DNA of 64,000 nt, taken from NCBI GenBank assembly GCA_001799615.1, contig MGTU01000018.1, positions 1-64,000 of the forward strand, read 5' to 3'. Of the stretch, positions 53,779 through 61,791 are shown in pieces. The position numbers were made by a program, and so were the translations under genes. The number at the start of each line of letters is the position of its first letter. The stretch's first letter is position 1. The notes beneath the pieces were generated by a model that was not told the DNA's origin, searched no databases, and saw only the letters and a program-made list of their open reading frames with translations. This DNA comes from Elusimicrobia bacterium GWA2_61_42. GTDB taxonomy: Bacteria > Elusimicrobiota > Elusimicrobia > Elusimicrobiales > UBA9959.

Positions 53779-55659
53779 TTAATCCTCTATTATCCGGGGC
53801 GTTACGAAGATCAGGAGCTCCATCCTGGTGCGGGACATGGATTTCTTCTTGAAGAGGTAGCCGAGTATCGGGATATCGCCCAGTATCGGCACTTTGAAGA
53901 CGGCCTCCGACTGGGTGTCGTGGATCAGGCCGCCGATCACTATCGTTTCGCCGTTGCGGATTATCACGTTGGTATCGGCCGACCGGGTGTCTATGCCGGG
54001 GGCGCCGCCGGCCACCGGGGTGATGGTGGCGGAGGGCTGGCTTACCGACGGGTTGATCTTCATGGAGATGCGCCCGTCGGAATTGATCGTGGGCGTAACC
54101 TTCAGGATGATGCCGGTGGTAAGGTAGGTGACCTTGGTGGTGGAGATAGGCGGGGTGGCCGCCGTGATCTCCGTGGTCGTGTAGGGGATCTGGGTGGTGA
54201 TATTGATGTTGGCTTCTTTATTGTTGAGCGTGGCCACCTTGGGATCGGAAAGCACCTTGGCCTTGCCTTTCTTGGCCGCGGCGGTGATGACCGCGTCGAA
54301 CATATAATTGGCCGCCACCTTGCCCAGGCGGAAGGCGCCGTAGACGACGTTGGCCGGCAGGTTGACGCCGGAGCCGCCGGTGGTGCCGCTGAGCGGCGAG
54401 CTGACCATCTGGGCGCCGCCGCCGGTCACGCCGGGGGACTGGATCCCGGGGGTATTTCCGCCCACGCTGAACTTGTTGGCGGAATTGCCGGAACCGAAAT
54501 AAGTGCCGTTCTTCTCGCCGTAGCCGGACCAGCTGATGCCGTAGTCCAGAGAATTGTCGAGGGAAACCTCCACCAGCTTGACCTCTATGAGCACCTGCTT
54601 GGGCACGCGGTCGAGGCTGCGTATCAGGCGGGCGGTGGCGTCCAGGCCCAGCGGCGTGTCCGTGACCACCAGGGCGTTGTTGTTCGCGTCGGCGTTGCTG
54701 CTGGCCTTGGTGCGGCCTTCGGCGGTGGCGACCGCGTCCACCTGCGTTTTCACCTCTACGGCTTTAGAGTAGTTCAGGAAGAACACCCTGGTCTGCTGCA
54801 TGGCCTTTTTCTGCTCGGCCAGGAAGGTGGCGGGGGTGGAGATGCGCAGGATATTGTCTCCGACCTGCTGCGCGGCGAGGCCCTTCATGTTAAGAATGGT
54901 CTTGAAAGCCTCGTCGAAAGGGACCTTGGTCAGGCTGATCGTGAGCGTGCCGGAAACTTCGTCCCCGTAGATGATATTGATGCCGGCCTTGGCGGCCAGC
55001 ATGTCGATAACCTCGCGCATGTCCGCGTCGCTGTAGTCGAAGGTTACCGGGTCGCGGGAAAGGTTGTCCATTATGGCGCGCGTCTGGGAGACCGTATAGG
55101 TCCTGCGGGCGGCCGGCGGAGTGATGCCGCGGTCCAGGTCGGAAGGCTTTATCGGGGCGGCCTCCAGGGTCATCTCTATCGGCTTATCCTGGGCCTGGGC
55201 GGCGTTGGGGGAAATAACGGTCACCCCGGCCGGCGCGGCGGGGGCGGCGGGGGCGTCCTTGACCGCGGGCCGCGGGGCGGGGCGGGAACCCAGTATTACT
55301 ATAAGTTCGGAGCCCTTGCGGGTTATCTCGTAGGCGGTCCGCTGCGAAAGATCCATCACCACGCGGGAAACGCTGACCGGGCTGGTTTTGAACTGGCCGG
55401 TGCGCACGCGCGTCAGAGCGCCGCCGTTAACGGGGATCTCCTGCAGGGTTTTCATCCGGGAGTCCAGCAGCTCGATCACCAGCTTGGGCGGATTGTCCAT
55501 CGTAAAAGCTTTGTATTGTACCGGGCGGTCGCTGGCGATGTAAACGCTGTCAGCGGAAACCCGCACCGACTGGACCGTGGCGTTTTCCAGGGCGTAGATC
55601 AGCGGGGTATTCTGGGCGAGGAAAATAGCCGTAACGGCCAAAGTTATTATTTTTTTCAT
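53779..55659 (-). CDS. pilQ: Type IV pilus secretin
   Basis: This 626-residue outer-membrane secretin forms the channel for the type IV pilus. Start at ATG 55659 is supported by GGAGA about seven bases upstream and a clear signal peptide (KKIITLAVTAIFLAQ). An AMIN domain lies at about 30-120 ('PKLVIELLDSRMK'), an STN-like segment at about 205-270, secretin_N at about 280-345 ('NYSKAVEVKTQVDA'), and the beta-barrel domain to the end ('KVATLNNKEANINI', 'PILGDIPILGYLF', 'LLIFVTPRIIED'). It is shorter than PilQ of Pseudomonas because fewer AMIN repeats are present. It is the last gene of the operon. Confidence 0.93.
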   Translation of the reverse strand: MKKIITLAVTAIFLAQNTPLIYALENATVQSVRVSADSVYIASDRPVQYKAFTMDNPPKLVIELLDSRMKTLQEIPVNGGALTRVRTGQFKTSPVSVSRVVMDLSQRTAYEITRKGSELIVILGSRPAPRPAVKDAPAAPAAPAGVTVISPNAAQAQDKPIEMTLEAAPIKPSDLDRGITPPAARRTYTVSQTRAIMDNLSRDPVTFDYSDADMREVIDMLAAKAGINIIYGDEVSGTLTISLTKVPFDEAFKTILNMKGLAAQQVGDNILRISTPATFLAEQKKAMQQTRVFFLNYSKAVEVKTQVDAVATAEGRTKASSNADANNNALVVTDTPLGLDATARLIRSLDRVPKQVLIEVKLVEVSLDNSLDYGISWSGYGEKNGTYFGSGNSANKFSVGGNTPGIQSPGVTGGGAQMVSSPLSGTTGGSGVNLPANVVYGAFRLGKVAANYMFDAVITAAAKKGKAKVLSDPKVATLNNKEANINITTQIPYTTTEITAATPPISTTKVTYLTTGIILKVTPTINSDGRISMKINPSVSQPSATITPVAGGAPGIDTRSADTNVIIRNGETIVIGGLIHDTQSEAVFKVPILGDIPILGYLFKKKSMSRTRMELLIFVTPRIIED

Positions 55660-55728
55660 TTTTAATCTCTCCAAGGCACCTTGCCGCGCGGCTTTCCCGG
55701 CGTCCCGCGCCTCCGCGGAGAACGGGGT

Positions 55729-56187
55729 TTATTCCTTCTCGCGCAGGTTAAGCTGGTGCACTTTCTTGTCTTCGGTCATCAGGATGACCTGTTTGCCCTT
55801 TACCAAGCCGGAAACTCCCGGCACAGTTTTTTTCTTGGAATCCACGAGATGCCCCGCTTTCAGCGTGTAAAGCAGCCCGGTGACCTGGTCGCGGAGCAGC
55901 GCCTGCCGGCCGCGTGAATCTTCGAGTATGCCGGTCAGCGTCAGCCCGTACACCGTAAAGGAACCCTTTGCCACCTGCTGGGAAGAGGCCTCCGCCTTGG
56001 CGGCTTTGCCGCCCCCTTTCTGATCGCCGAACATGGTGGCGGGGATCAGCGGGTCCCGGGGATTGACCGGTTTATACACCTGGTCCACGGTGAGGACCGG
56101 GGTGGTGGAAACCGCGACCTGGGCATGGGCGCCGGCCGCGCAGGCCGTCAACAGGGCGATGATCATGAATCGCATATTTTTAGCCAT
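55729..56187 (-). CDS. pilP: Pilus assembly protein PilP
   Basis: This 152-residue periplasmic protein has an N-terminal signal sequence ('MRFMIIALLTACAAGAHA') with a possible lipobox. The C-terminal half ('SFTVYGLTLTGILEDSRGRQALLRD', 'VPGVSGLVKGKQVIL') is the small beta fold by which PilP binds the periplasmic N-domain of PilQ. Position between pilO and pilQ supports the call. The start is either ATG 56187 or a downstream ATG at 56175; neither has a clear Shine-Dalgarno sequence. A gap of 69 bases separates it from pilQ. Confidence 0.82.
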   Translation of the reverse strand: MAKNMRFMIIALLTACAAGAHAQVAVSTTPVLTVDQVYKPVNPRDPLIPATMFGDQKGGGKAAKAEASSQQVAKGSFTVYGLTLTGILEDSRGRQALLRDQVTGLLYTLKAGHLVDSKKKTVPGVSGLVKGKQVILMTEDKKVHQLNLREKE

Positions 56188-56731
56188 TGTACTGGTAAGC
56201 CACCAGCGTAAAGCGGGCGACCAGGGAAAAGTCCGACCCGACGCTGGCGGACATGGTAAGGTTCTCGGAGGTCAGTATCCTCTCCTCCAGCCCCAGGGCC
56301 GTCAGGAAGCGGCCCACGTCGTGGTAGTTGCCTTTGAGCGCTATGACGTACGAAACCTTGGTGAAATACTCCACCGGGGCGCTGCCGCCCGGGGTGATGG
56401 ACTGGATGTCCACCTTGTGCTTTTTGCTCAAAGCGGTTATGGTGCGCAGCAGGTCGGGGAGCTTGCGCTCCCGGGGGAGTTTCTTCTGGGCGGCTTCCTT
56501 CTCGGCGCTCAGGCTGACCAGCTTGGCCTCGAGGTCCTTGTACTTGGCCTTCTGCATCCTGGCCTTGTTGATGTCGGACTCGAGGACGGCGACCTTCTTG
56601 GTGTTTTCCTCTATCTTAACGGCCGTGGGCAGCCAGAAATAGAACAGGTAGCCGTAAATGAAGAGGCCGCCGAACAATACGCCGGCGAAGATCTGGCCGA
56701 TCTGTTCCTTTGTCAGTTGCATCTTGTTCAT
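56180..56731 (-). CDS. pilO: Pilus assembly protein PilO
   Basis: This 183-residue bitopic inner-membrane protein has one transmembrane segment at about 13-33 ('GVLFGGLFIYGYLFYF'), then a coiled coil ('KKVAVLESDINKARMQKAKYKDLEAKL') and a periplasmic ferredoxin-like domain ('GNYHDVGRFLTALGLEERI'). It dimerises with PilN in the alignment subcomplex. Its start overlaps the pilN stop by four bases. Confidence 0.88.
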   Translation of the reverse strand: MNKMQLTKEQIGQIFAGVLFGGLFIYGYLFYFWLPTAVKIEENTKKVAVLESDINKARMQKAKYKDLEAKLVSLSAEKEAAQKKLPRERKLPDLLRTITALSKKHKVDIQSITPGGSAPVEYFTKVSYVIALKGNYHDVGRFLTALGLEERILTSENLTMSASVGSDFSLVARFTLVAYQYNG

Positions 56732-57288
56732 TTTTTCACCTGCTGGGCGTATTTCACCGTGATCGGAGCGGTAAAGCGCTTCCCCTCTTCGGTTTCCGAG
56801 ACGGAGATGCTGCCTACCCCGACCTCGGAATAGGGCCCGGCCGTTTCCAGCGAGTTTATCCAGTAGGCCAGGTCGTACGCCGAGTTGGAGTTCACCGCCA
56901 TGTCCACCTTCATCGAGTCGCCGGTGAGCGAGGTGCCCACGTTGGTGAACCAGATGGTGGCGGGCAGGTCGTTGGTAAGGTCCTGCAGGAAATTAGTGTA
57001 GATAAAGCGGCCCCGGTTGATCCGGCCGATGGAGTCCAGGTAGCGCTGCACCTCGGCGATCTGGGCTTCTATGGCCTTTACCTGGTCCACGTCCTTCTGC
57101 AGGAGCTTGAACTCGGCCTGGCGCTTGGTGAGGGCGGACTCGATGGTCTTGGCGCGCGTTATATGCCACAGCGACGCCACCACGAGGGTGGCCACTACGA
57201 GAACGCCGGCGAGCACGGCCTTGGCTATGACGGCCTTGCGGTTTATCCGCTCTATGTATTCCGGGGGGATCAGATTGATCTTTATCAT
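56728..57288 (-). CDS. pilN: Pilus assembly protein PilN
   Basis: This 186-residue protein begins MIKINLIPPEY, the conserved cytoplasmic motif that binds PilM. One transmembrane segment follows at about 25-45, then a coiled coil and a periplasmic domain ending 'ISVSETEEGKRFTAPITVKY'. The start at 57288 overlaps the pilM stop (ATGA); an in-frame upstream ATG at 57297 is less likely. Confidence 0.9.
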   Translation of the reverse strand: MIKINLIPPEYIERINRKAVIAKAVLAGVLVVATLVVASLWHITRAKTIESALTKRQAEFKLLQKDVDQVKAIEAQIAEVQRYLDSIGRINRGRFIYTNFLQDLTNDLPATIWFTNVGTSLTGDSMKVDMAVNSNSAYDLAYWINSLETAGPYSEVGVGSISVSETEEGKRFTAPITVKYAQQVKK

Positions 57289-58397
57289 TCTTCCCAATCC
57301 TTAAGCTTGCGCAGCGCCAGGCCGGCGGCTACCGCCAGGGCGGGCAGCACGTCCTTGGGCATGTTCTTGGGGGGCTCGGTCAGGAACGCCAGCGGGTTCA
57401 TCACCTCGGCCGGCACCTTGAACTCGGCGGCGAGGAACTTGGTGATGTTCCCCAGGTTGGCGATGCCGCCGGACACGATGATCCTGGAAATGGAGTGTTC
57501 GACCCCCTGGGAGAGGTAGAAATCGATGGAGCGGGAAACCTCGGTGCACAGGTCCTTGAGCACGCCGGAGGCGGCCTTGGAGACGGCGATGCCGTCGCGG
57601 TCGAACGCTTCGATGGCGGCGGCCTTGTCCTCGTCGGAGACCAGCACCGACTTGTTCTTTTTCACGGCGTCGGCGGCGGCCGCGTCGCCCTTGAGCATCT
57701 TGGAGACGGTCTTGTCGAAAGTGGAGCCGGCGATGAAGATGTCGCGCACGACGCGGGTGACGCCCTGCGACACGATGGAGAGGTTGGTCACCTTCTGGCC
57801 GATATTGAGCAGCAGCACCGAGCTGGCGGTTTCGCCTTTGGGCGCCAGCTTCTCATAGAGGGTTTCAAGGGCGAAGGAATCCACGTCGATGATGAGGGGG
57901 TCGAGGCCGGCGCCGGTGATGATGTCGATCTTGTCCTGCACGGCCTCCCGCTTGGCGGCCACCAGCACCGTGTCCATTTTGGGCTCGCCGCTGTCGGAGG
58001 TCTCGTTAAGAATGTAGTAGGTCAGGTTTACGTCTTTGATGTCGAACGGGATGAACGGCTCGGCCTCGACGTTTATCGTCAGGGCCAGCTCTTTCTTGGA
58101 AAGCTTGGGCAGCTTGACGTAGCGCACGATCACGGCGTTGCCGGAAATGGAGGCGGCGGCGTAACGGGCCTGTATGCCCTTTTTCTTAAGGTAGGTCTTT
58201 ATTTCCTGGGAGATTATCGCCTTTTTCTCTTCGGGCGGGGTGTCCGCTTTTATGGCCAGCGGGATATAGCCCCAGTCCTTGAGCTTTATGACTTTTTTCT
58301 CTTCGGCAAAACAAACGACCTTTACGGCGTAATTACCGATGTCGATGCCTATAACTTCTTTAGGCGGGAACATCATTTTTGCCAGATTTGAAAGCAT
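57285..58397 (-). CDS. pilM: Pilus assembly protein PilM
   Basis: This 370-residue actin-like cytoplasmic ATPase-fold protein anchors the alignment complex. 'VIGIDIGNYAVKVV' is the phosphate-1 motif, 'LLLNIGQKVTNLSI' the phosphate-2 region and 'IIVSGGIANLGNI' the adenosine motif, as in PilM/SHS2-like proteins. It starts the pilMNOPQ operon. A strong promoter with a leader of about 60 bases lies upstream. Confidence 0.93.
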   Translation of the reverse strand: MLSNLAKMMFPPKEVIGIDIGNYAVKVVCFAEEKKVIKLKDWGYIPLAIKADTPPEEKKAIISQEIKTYLKKKGIQARYAAASISGNAVIVRYVKLPKLSKKELALTINVEAEPFIPFDIKDVNLTYYILNETSDSGEPKMDTVLVAAKREAVQDKIDIITGAGLDPLIIDVDSFALETLYEKLAPKGETASSVLLLNIGQKVTNLSIVSQGVTRVVRDIFIAGSTFDKTVSKMLKGDAAAADAVKKNKSVLVSDEDKAAAIEAFDRDGIAVSKAASGVLKDLCTEVSRSIDFYLSQGVEHSISRIIVSGGIANLGNITKFLAAEFKVPAEVMNPLAFLTEPPKNMPKDVLPALAVAAGLALRKLKDWEE

Positions 58398-58467
58398 CTA
58401 GTTTAAAAAGCCCTCCGTACAGACCTAACCCGACTCGTTCTTTAACGCCAAGTTTTAGTATAGAACA

Positions 58468-58495
58468 ATTATATTAAATAATTATTACAAGTCAA
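58468..58495 (-). promoter_or_regulatory. Strong promoter of the pilMNOPQ operon
   Basis: TTGACT and TATAAT on the minus strand are separated by 16 bases in an AT-rich block that contrasts with the surrounding GC-rich DNA. It lies about 70 bases before the pilM start. Confidence 0.75.
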
Positions 58496-58511
58496 CAGGC
58501 TAAAAGCAAAT

Positions 58512-58561
58512 CCCGGCCCCGCTGGAACCGAAGCGCTCCCGCCCGCGTTGCCGGGGCCGGG
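58512..58561. repeat. GC-rich inverted repeat before the oxidoreductase gene
   Basis: Perfect ten-base arms CCCGGCCCCG and CGGGGCCGGG enclose a 30-base loop, between the pilM promoter and the ATG at 58583. It may be an operator or structural element; no function is assigned. Confidence 0.5.
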
Positions 58562-58582
58562 GCTATTTGCTTAAATATCCCC

Positions 58583-59545
58583 ATGCAAGGAGCTATCATA
58601 GGTCTGACCGGGGACGCGGAAAGCCCGCTGCTGCCGGCCTTTAAAGCCGCGGGGCACAAGCTGACCTGTCTGTGCGGGGACGCGCCGGCGCTCAAGGCCG
58701 CGGGCAGGCTGCTGCCGGAGGCGGTCCGCTACGGAGACCTTGAGACCCTGCTCTCCAAAGCGGAGAAGCTGGATTTCGTCCTGGTAAGCGGCGCCCCGGA
58801 GCGGCGCTTCAGGGCCGCGCTGCGCGCGCTGGAGAACCGCCTCCACGTGATCTGTGAAACGCCGTTCTGTTTTTCCACTTCCGACTTCGAAACCCTGCGG
58901 ACCGAGGCCGCCAGGAACGGCCTGACGCTGGCCGCGCTTCAGCCCTGGGAGCGGAGTTCCGCCTGGCTGGCGCTGGAAAAGATCTTTACCGGCGGCCTGC
59001 TCGGCCGGCTCCGCTGGGCGGAAACCCAGTTGTTCCTGCCGGGGCCCGCCCCCGCCGGCGGAATAACCGCCGCCGCCGGGTGGCAAGCCTTCTCCATGCT
59101 GCTGGGCGCCGTGCGCCTCCCCCCCTCGGCCCTGGCGGCGAGGCTGACGCCGGCGCCGGAGCCGGGCGCCGCGCCGTGCGACGAAACCGCCGCTTTCCAG
59201 GTGCACTTCGGCGGCGCGGACGGCGTCGTGCATCTTTTTTCCGGCAGCCACGCCCCGGGCGCGCGCGTCGCCGCCGCCGGGGAAAAAGGCCGCCTGGAAC
59301 TGGACGGAGACCTGCTGCGCCTGGACATAAAGGGCGTTCCGCCGGAGACCGTCAAACTGCGCGACAGCCTGGCCGCGGGCGGGAACCGTCCGGAATGGCT
59401 GGCCGAAGAATTGCGGGATTTCGCGAGGGAAACGGAGCGGAAGCTGCCGCCGGGCTCGGGCCTGCGCAACGCCCGCTACTGCGTCAAGCTGCTGAAGAAC
59501 GCCTACTACTCCGCCGCGGTAAGGTCCGCGGCGGTTCCGTTGTAA
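58583..59545 (+). CDS. Gfo/Idh/MocA-family oxidoreductase-like protein
   Basis: This 320-residue protein begins 'MQGAIIGLTGDAE', resembling a Rossmann NAD(P)-binding start but lacking the usual G-x-G-x-x-G (it has Gly-Leu-Thr-Gly). 'VLVSGAPERRFRAALRALENRLHVICETPF' matches the family 'vE-K/C-P' region, with Cys-Glu-Thr-Pro replacing Glu-Lys-Pro. The C-terminal domain is beta-rich, as in sugar dehydrogenases of this family. Loss of the catalytic Lys makes normal oxidoreductase activity doubtful. No neighbouring sugar genes are visible. The ATG is followed by AAGGAG inside the coding region, so the exact start is uncertain. Confidence 0.6.
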   Translation: MQGAIIGLTGDAESPLLPAFKAAGHKLTCLCGDAPALKAAGRLLPEAVRYGDLETLLSKAEKLDFVLVSGAPERRFRAALRALENRLHVICETPFCFSTSDFETLRTEAARNGLTLAALQPWERSSAWLALEKIFTGGLLGRLRWAETQLFLPGPAPAGGITAAAGWQAFSMLLGAVRLPPSALAARLTPAPEPGAAPCDETAAFQVHFGGADGVVHLFSGSHAPGARVAAAGEKGRLELDGDLLRLDIKGVPPETVKLRDSLAAGGNRPEWLAEELRDFARETERKLPPGSGLRNARYCVKLLKNAYYSAAVRSAAVPL

Positions 59546-59576
59546 ATATTTTTTATCGGACGGCCCGGCCGCCGTC

Positions 59577-60071
59577 TCAGCCGGAAGTTTCCTGCTTGTC
59601 CGGATGCAGGATCGCCAGGAGGAACCTGCTTATCTCCTCGCTGGCGCGGTAGACCTGGAGGCCGGCGCGGGACAAGAAGAACAGCGTAAGGCCCAGGAAG
59701 AAGGACTGGTAGATCCATTCAAAGTCGCTGATGAAAGGGAAGATGGCGGCCTGGAAAGCGTAGTAGGCGAAGAGCAGGGAGAGGATCTTGACGATATTGC
59801 AGAAGAGCTCCCCGGCCTTGGGCACGAAATCCAGCAGGCCGTCCACCGCGGGCACGGATTCCGCGCCGAAACCTACGAACGCCGCCACCGCCAGCAGCGA
59901 GACCACGGCGCTGAGGAACACGCTTACCGGCAGCTTCTGGCTGAAGAAAGGCAGGGCCTGGGCGAAAGGCAGCTGCTCTACGAACCACCCGATGGAGAAA
60001 AGCGTGAACAGCACGATCAGCGTTTTCACGGCCTTCACCAGCAGGGTCCTGAAAAGTTCTTTTTTAGCCAT
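59577..60071 (-). CDS. Multispan membrane protein of unknown function
   Basis: This 164-residue protein is predicted to have four transmembrane segments at about 12-32, 42-66, 85-108 and 118-138, and a charged tail. I do not recognise a family. The start at ATG 60071 (MAKKELF) is preceded seven bases upstream by TAGATT, a TANNNT element with no Shine-Dalgarno sequence; the frame is open a further 19 codons upstream. It is convergent with the oxidoreductase gene. Confidence 0.55.
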   Translation of the reverse strand: MAKKELFRTLLVKAVKTLIVLFTLFSIGWFVEQLPFAQALPFFSQKLPVSVFLSAVVSLLAVAAFVGFGAESVPAVDGLLDFVPKAGELFCNIVKILSLLFAYYAFQAAIFPFISDFEWIYQSFFLGLTLFFLSRAGLQVYRASEEISRFLLAILHPDKQETSG

Positions 60072-60078
60072 AGCATGA

Positions 60079-60084
60079 AATCTA
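60079..60084 (-). promoter_or_regulatory. Start-proximal TANNNT element for the membrane-protein gene
   Basis: TAGATT on the minus strand ends seven bases before ATG 60071. There is no Shine-Dalgarno sequence. Confidence 0.4.
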
Positions 60085-60158
60085 ACAAAATAAGGCCGCG
60101 TTCGCAACACCGCGCGGCGGCCGTCCATTTAATTTAATATGTAATAAAATTATAATTA

Positions 60159-60187
60159 TTGAAAAAGCCGCTTTTTTGTGCTAGTAT
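60159..60187 (+). promoter_or_regulatory. Sigma-70-type promoter for the small protein gene
   Basis: TTGAAA and TAGTAT are separated by exactly 17 bases, about 40 bases before the ATG at 60226. The block is AT-rich. Confidence 0.68.
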
Positions 60188-60225
60188 TAGGGCTTAAGCG
60201 CGCAGGCGCGTGGAGGGAGAAAATT

Positions 60226-60399
60226 ATGATCGTTGAAAGAACCGAATACAAAGGCCAGCCCGTCCTCATACTCAAGAGGAACGAGAACGACAAGTACCCG
60301 TTCTCCTTCGGCCTCTCGAAAGCCCGCCTCATCATAGAGGGCTTCGAAGAGATTAAGAAGTTCGTGGCCGAGAACGACAACAAAGAAGAGAAGAAGTAG
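60226..60399 (+). CDS. Small protein of 57 residues, unknown function
   Basis: The start at ATG 60226 has GGAGGGAG about six bases upstream, an unusually good ribosome-binding site in this window. Residues 1-45 look like two or three beta-strands followed by a helix ('YKGQPVLILKRNENDKYPF', 'FGLSKARLIIEGFEEIKKF') and the tail is Lys/Glu-rich. The pattern is compatible with a small ssDNA/RNA-binding fold of the PC4/PUR type, but that is only a weak impression. It has its own promoter and precedes the UbiE-like gene by 25 bases. Strong expression signals for so small a protein are notable. Confidence 0.7.
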   Translation: MIVERTEYKGQPVLILKRNENDKYPFSFGLSKARLIIEGFEEIKKFVAENDNKEEKK

Positions 60400-60424
60400 T
60401 TTTTTTCTTTTTTCCTGACGATAG

Positions 60425-61129
60425 ATGCCGTCGAAACCAGAGCTTGCGATAGCCGGGTTTTATGACGGCATTTATCTTTTTTACGGCGCGGCGAATTCCC
60501 TGCTGACCTTCGGCCTGGACCGCCGCTGGCGCGCCCTGGCCGCCGCCATAGCGGCCCGCGGCGTTCCCGCAAAAGCCAGGGTCCTGGACGCCTGTTGCGG
60601 CACCGGGGACTTTTCCCTGGCCCTTAAGAAGGCCCTGGGGCCCGGCGCGGAGATCGCCGGCGCGGACCTCAGCGCGGCCATGCTCTCCTCGGCGCGCGAA
60701 AAAAACGCGGGCATGAAGTTCGTCCTGGCCGAAGCCAAGGAACTTCCTTTCCCGGACGGTTCGTTCGACCTGGTAACCATCTCTTTCGCCACCCGCAACC
60801 TCAACATAGACAAGCAAAGACTGCTGGCCGCGCTGAGGGAATTCAGGCGCGTGCTCAAACCCGGCGGCCTGTTCCTGAACCTGGAAACCACCCGCCCGGA
60901 AAACCCGGCGCTCTGGTTCCTGATGCGGACCTATGTCAGGTCCGTCATAGGGCTGCTGAACCTGCTGTCCCCCAAAAGCCGCGCCTCCTACTCTTTCCTG
61001 AAACACACCATGCTGAATTTCTACTCCGCACGGGAATTCTCCGCCCTGCTCGCCGAAGCGGGCTTCTCCGGCCCTTCTTACAAAACGCTTTGCCCAGGCG
61101 CGGTGGCCGTTCACACTGCCCGCTGCTGA
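60425..61129 (+). CDS. ubiE: UbiE/MenG-type quinone C-methyltransferase
   Basis: This 234-residue AdoMet-dependent methyltransferase has motif I 'VLDACCGTGDFSLAL', 'GADLSAAMLSSA', 'FPDGSFDLVTISFATRNL' and 'EFRRVLKPGGLFLNLE', the classic UbiE signature (FGLRN region in 'ATRNLNIDKQ'). UbiE/MenG methylates demethylmenaquinone or the ubiquinone precursor. No other quinone gene is visible. With V-ATPase genes convergent at 61130, this end of the window has a bioenergetic flavour, but that is only adjacency. The first codon ATG at 60425 has a weak ribosome-binding site. Confidence 0.85.
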   Translation: MPSKPELAIAGFYDGIYLFYGAANSLLTFGLDRRWRALAAAIAARGVPAKARVLDACCGTGDFSLALKKALGPGAEIAGADLSAAMLSSAREKNAGMKFVLAEAKELPFPDGSFDLVTISFATRNLNIDKQRLLAALREFRRVLKPGGLFLNLETTRPENPALWFLMRTYVRSVIGLLNLLSPKSRASYSFLKHTMLNFYSAREFSALLAEAGFSGPSYKTLCPGAVAVHTARC

Positions 61130-61759
61130 TCAGCCCCGCCCCGCCCGCAGCCTGTTCCGTATCATCCTGAGTATCACAAAAGCTTCCCGCTCGCGCTCCT
61201 CCAGGGCCCCGCCCAGGTACAGTATCGTTTCCCGGCAGTCCGGGATCACTTTTTTGGAGAGCGCGTTGCAGCGGCGCTGGGTTCTCTTCAGTTCGCGCGC
61301 CAGCCGCAGCGCCGACGTTTCAAGCCCGGCCAGTTCGGCCAGCGGCGGCAGCGCCGAGGCGAAGGCGCGCGCCGCGGCGCCGGCGGCGGCGGGGGTTCCT
61401 CCCGGCCCGAAAGCGGCGCCGGAAACCCGCGCTTCCGCCGAGGCCTCCGGCAGCCTCAGGCCCATGAGGCGCCGCTCCCTGACTTTAACGGCGCAGCCCG
61501 GCTTAACGCCCAGCGCCGCCCTGTCCACGGCCTCCGAACCGGCGTCCAGTTCCGCCTCGCGCAGCGCCGCGTACGCGCGGGCCAGGAGTTCCCGGGAAAG
61601 TGCTTTCGCCCCCGCCGCGCGCCTGGAACGCGCGTCCAGTTCCAGCAGCAGCAGTTCTCTTTTCTGATCGAGCAGGGCGAAGCCTTCCTCCGCGAAAGCC
61701 AGCTGCCTGCGCAGCGCCAGCAGCGCCGATTTAGTCGCGGGAATTTCCAGCAGAGCCAT
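61130..61759 (-). CDS. atpD: V/A-type ATP synthase subunit D
   Basis: This 209-residue protein is the central-stalk subunit, a long coiled-coil pair. 'IPATKSALLALRRQLAFAEEGFALLDQKRELLLLEL' at the N-terminus and 'RRCNALSKKVIPDCRETILYL' near the C-terminus are conserved in V-type D subunits. An Ala/Pro-rich insertion lies in the middle (about 105-150). It follows subunit B by 32 bases and is convergent with ubiE (no gap), so subunits I and K of this operon, if present, must lie upstream of atpA. Confidence 0.88.
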   Translation of the reverse strand: MALLEIPATKSALLALRRQLAFAEEGFALLDQKRELLLLELDARSRRAAGAKALSRELLARAYAALREAELDAGSEAVDRAALGVKPGCAVKVRERRLMGLRLPEASAEARVSGAAFGPGGTPAAAGAAARAFASALPPLAELAGLETSALRLARELKRTQRRCNALSKKVIPDCRETILYLGGALEEREREAFVILRMIRNRLRAGRG

Positions 61760-61791
61760 TCTTTCCTCCCGGCCTGAACGTTAAAATATCT

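Noticed and set aside
53920-55665. 581-residue frame opposite pilQ
   Set aside because: Very high Gly/Val/His/Asp content, typical of antisense frames in this DNA.
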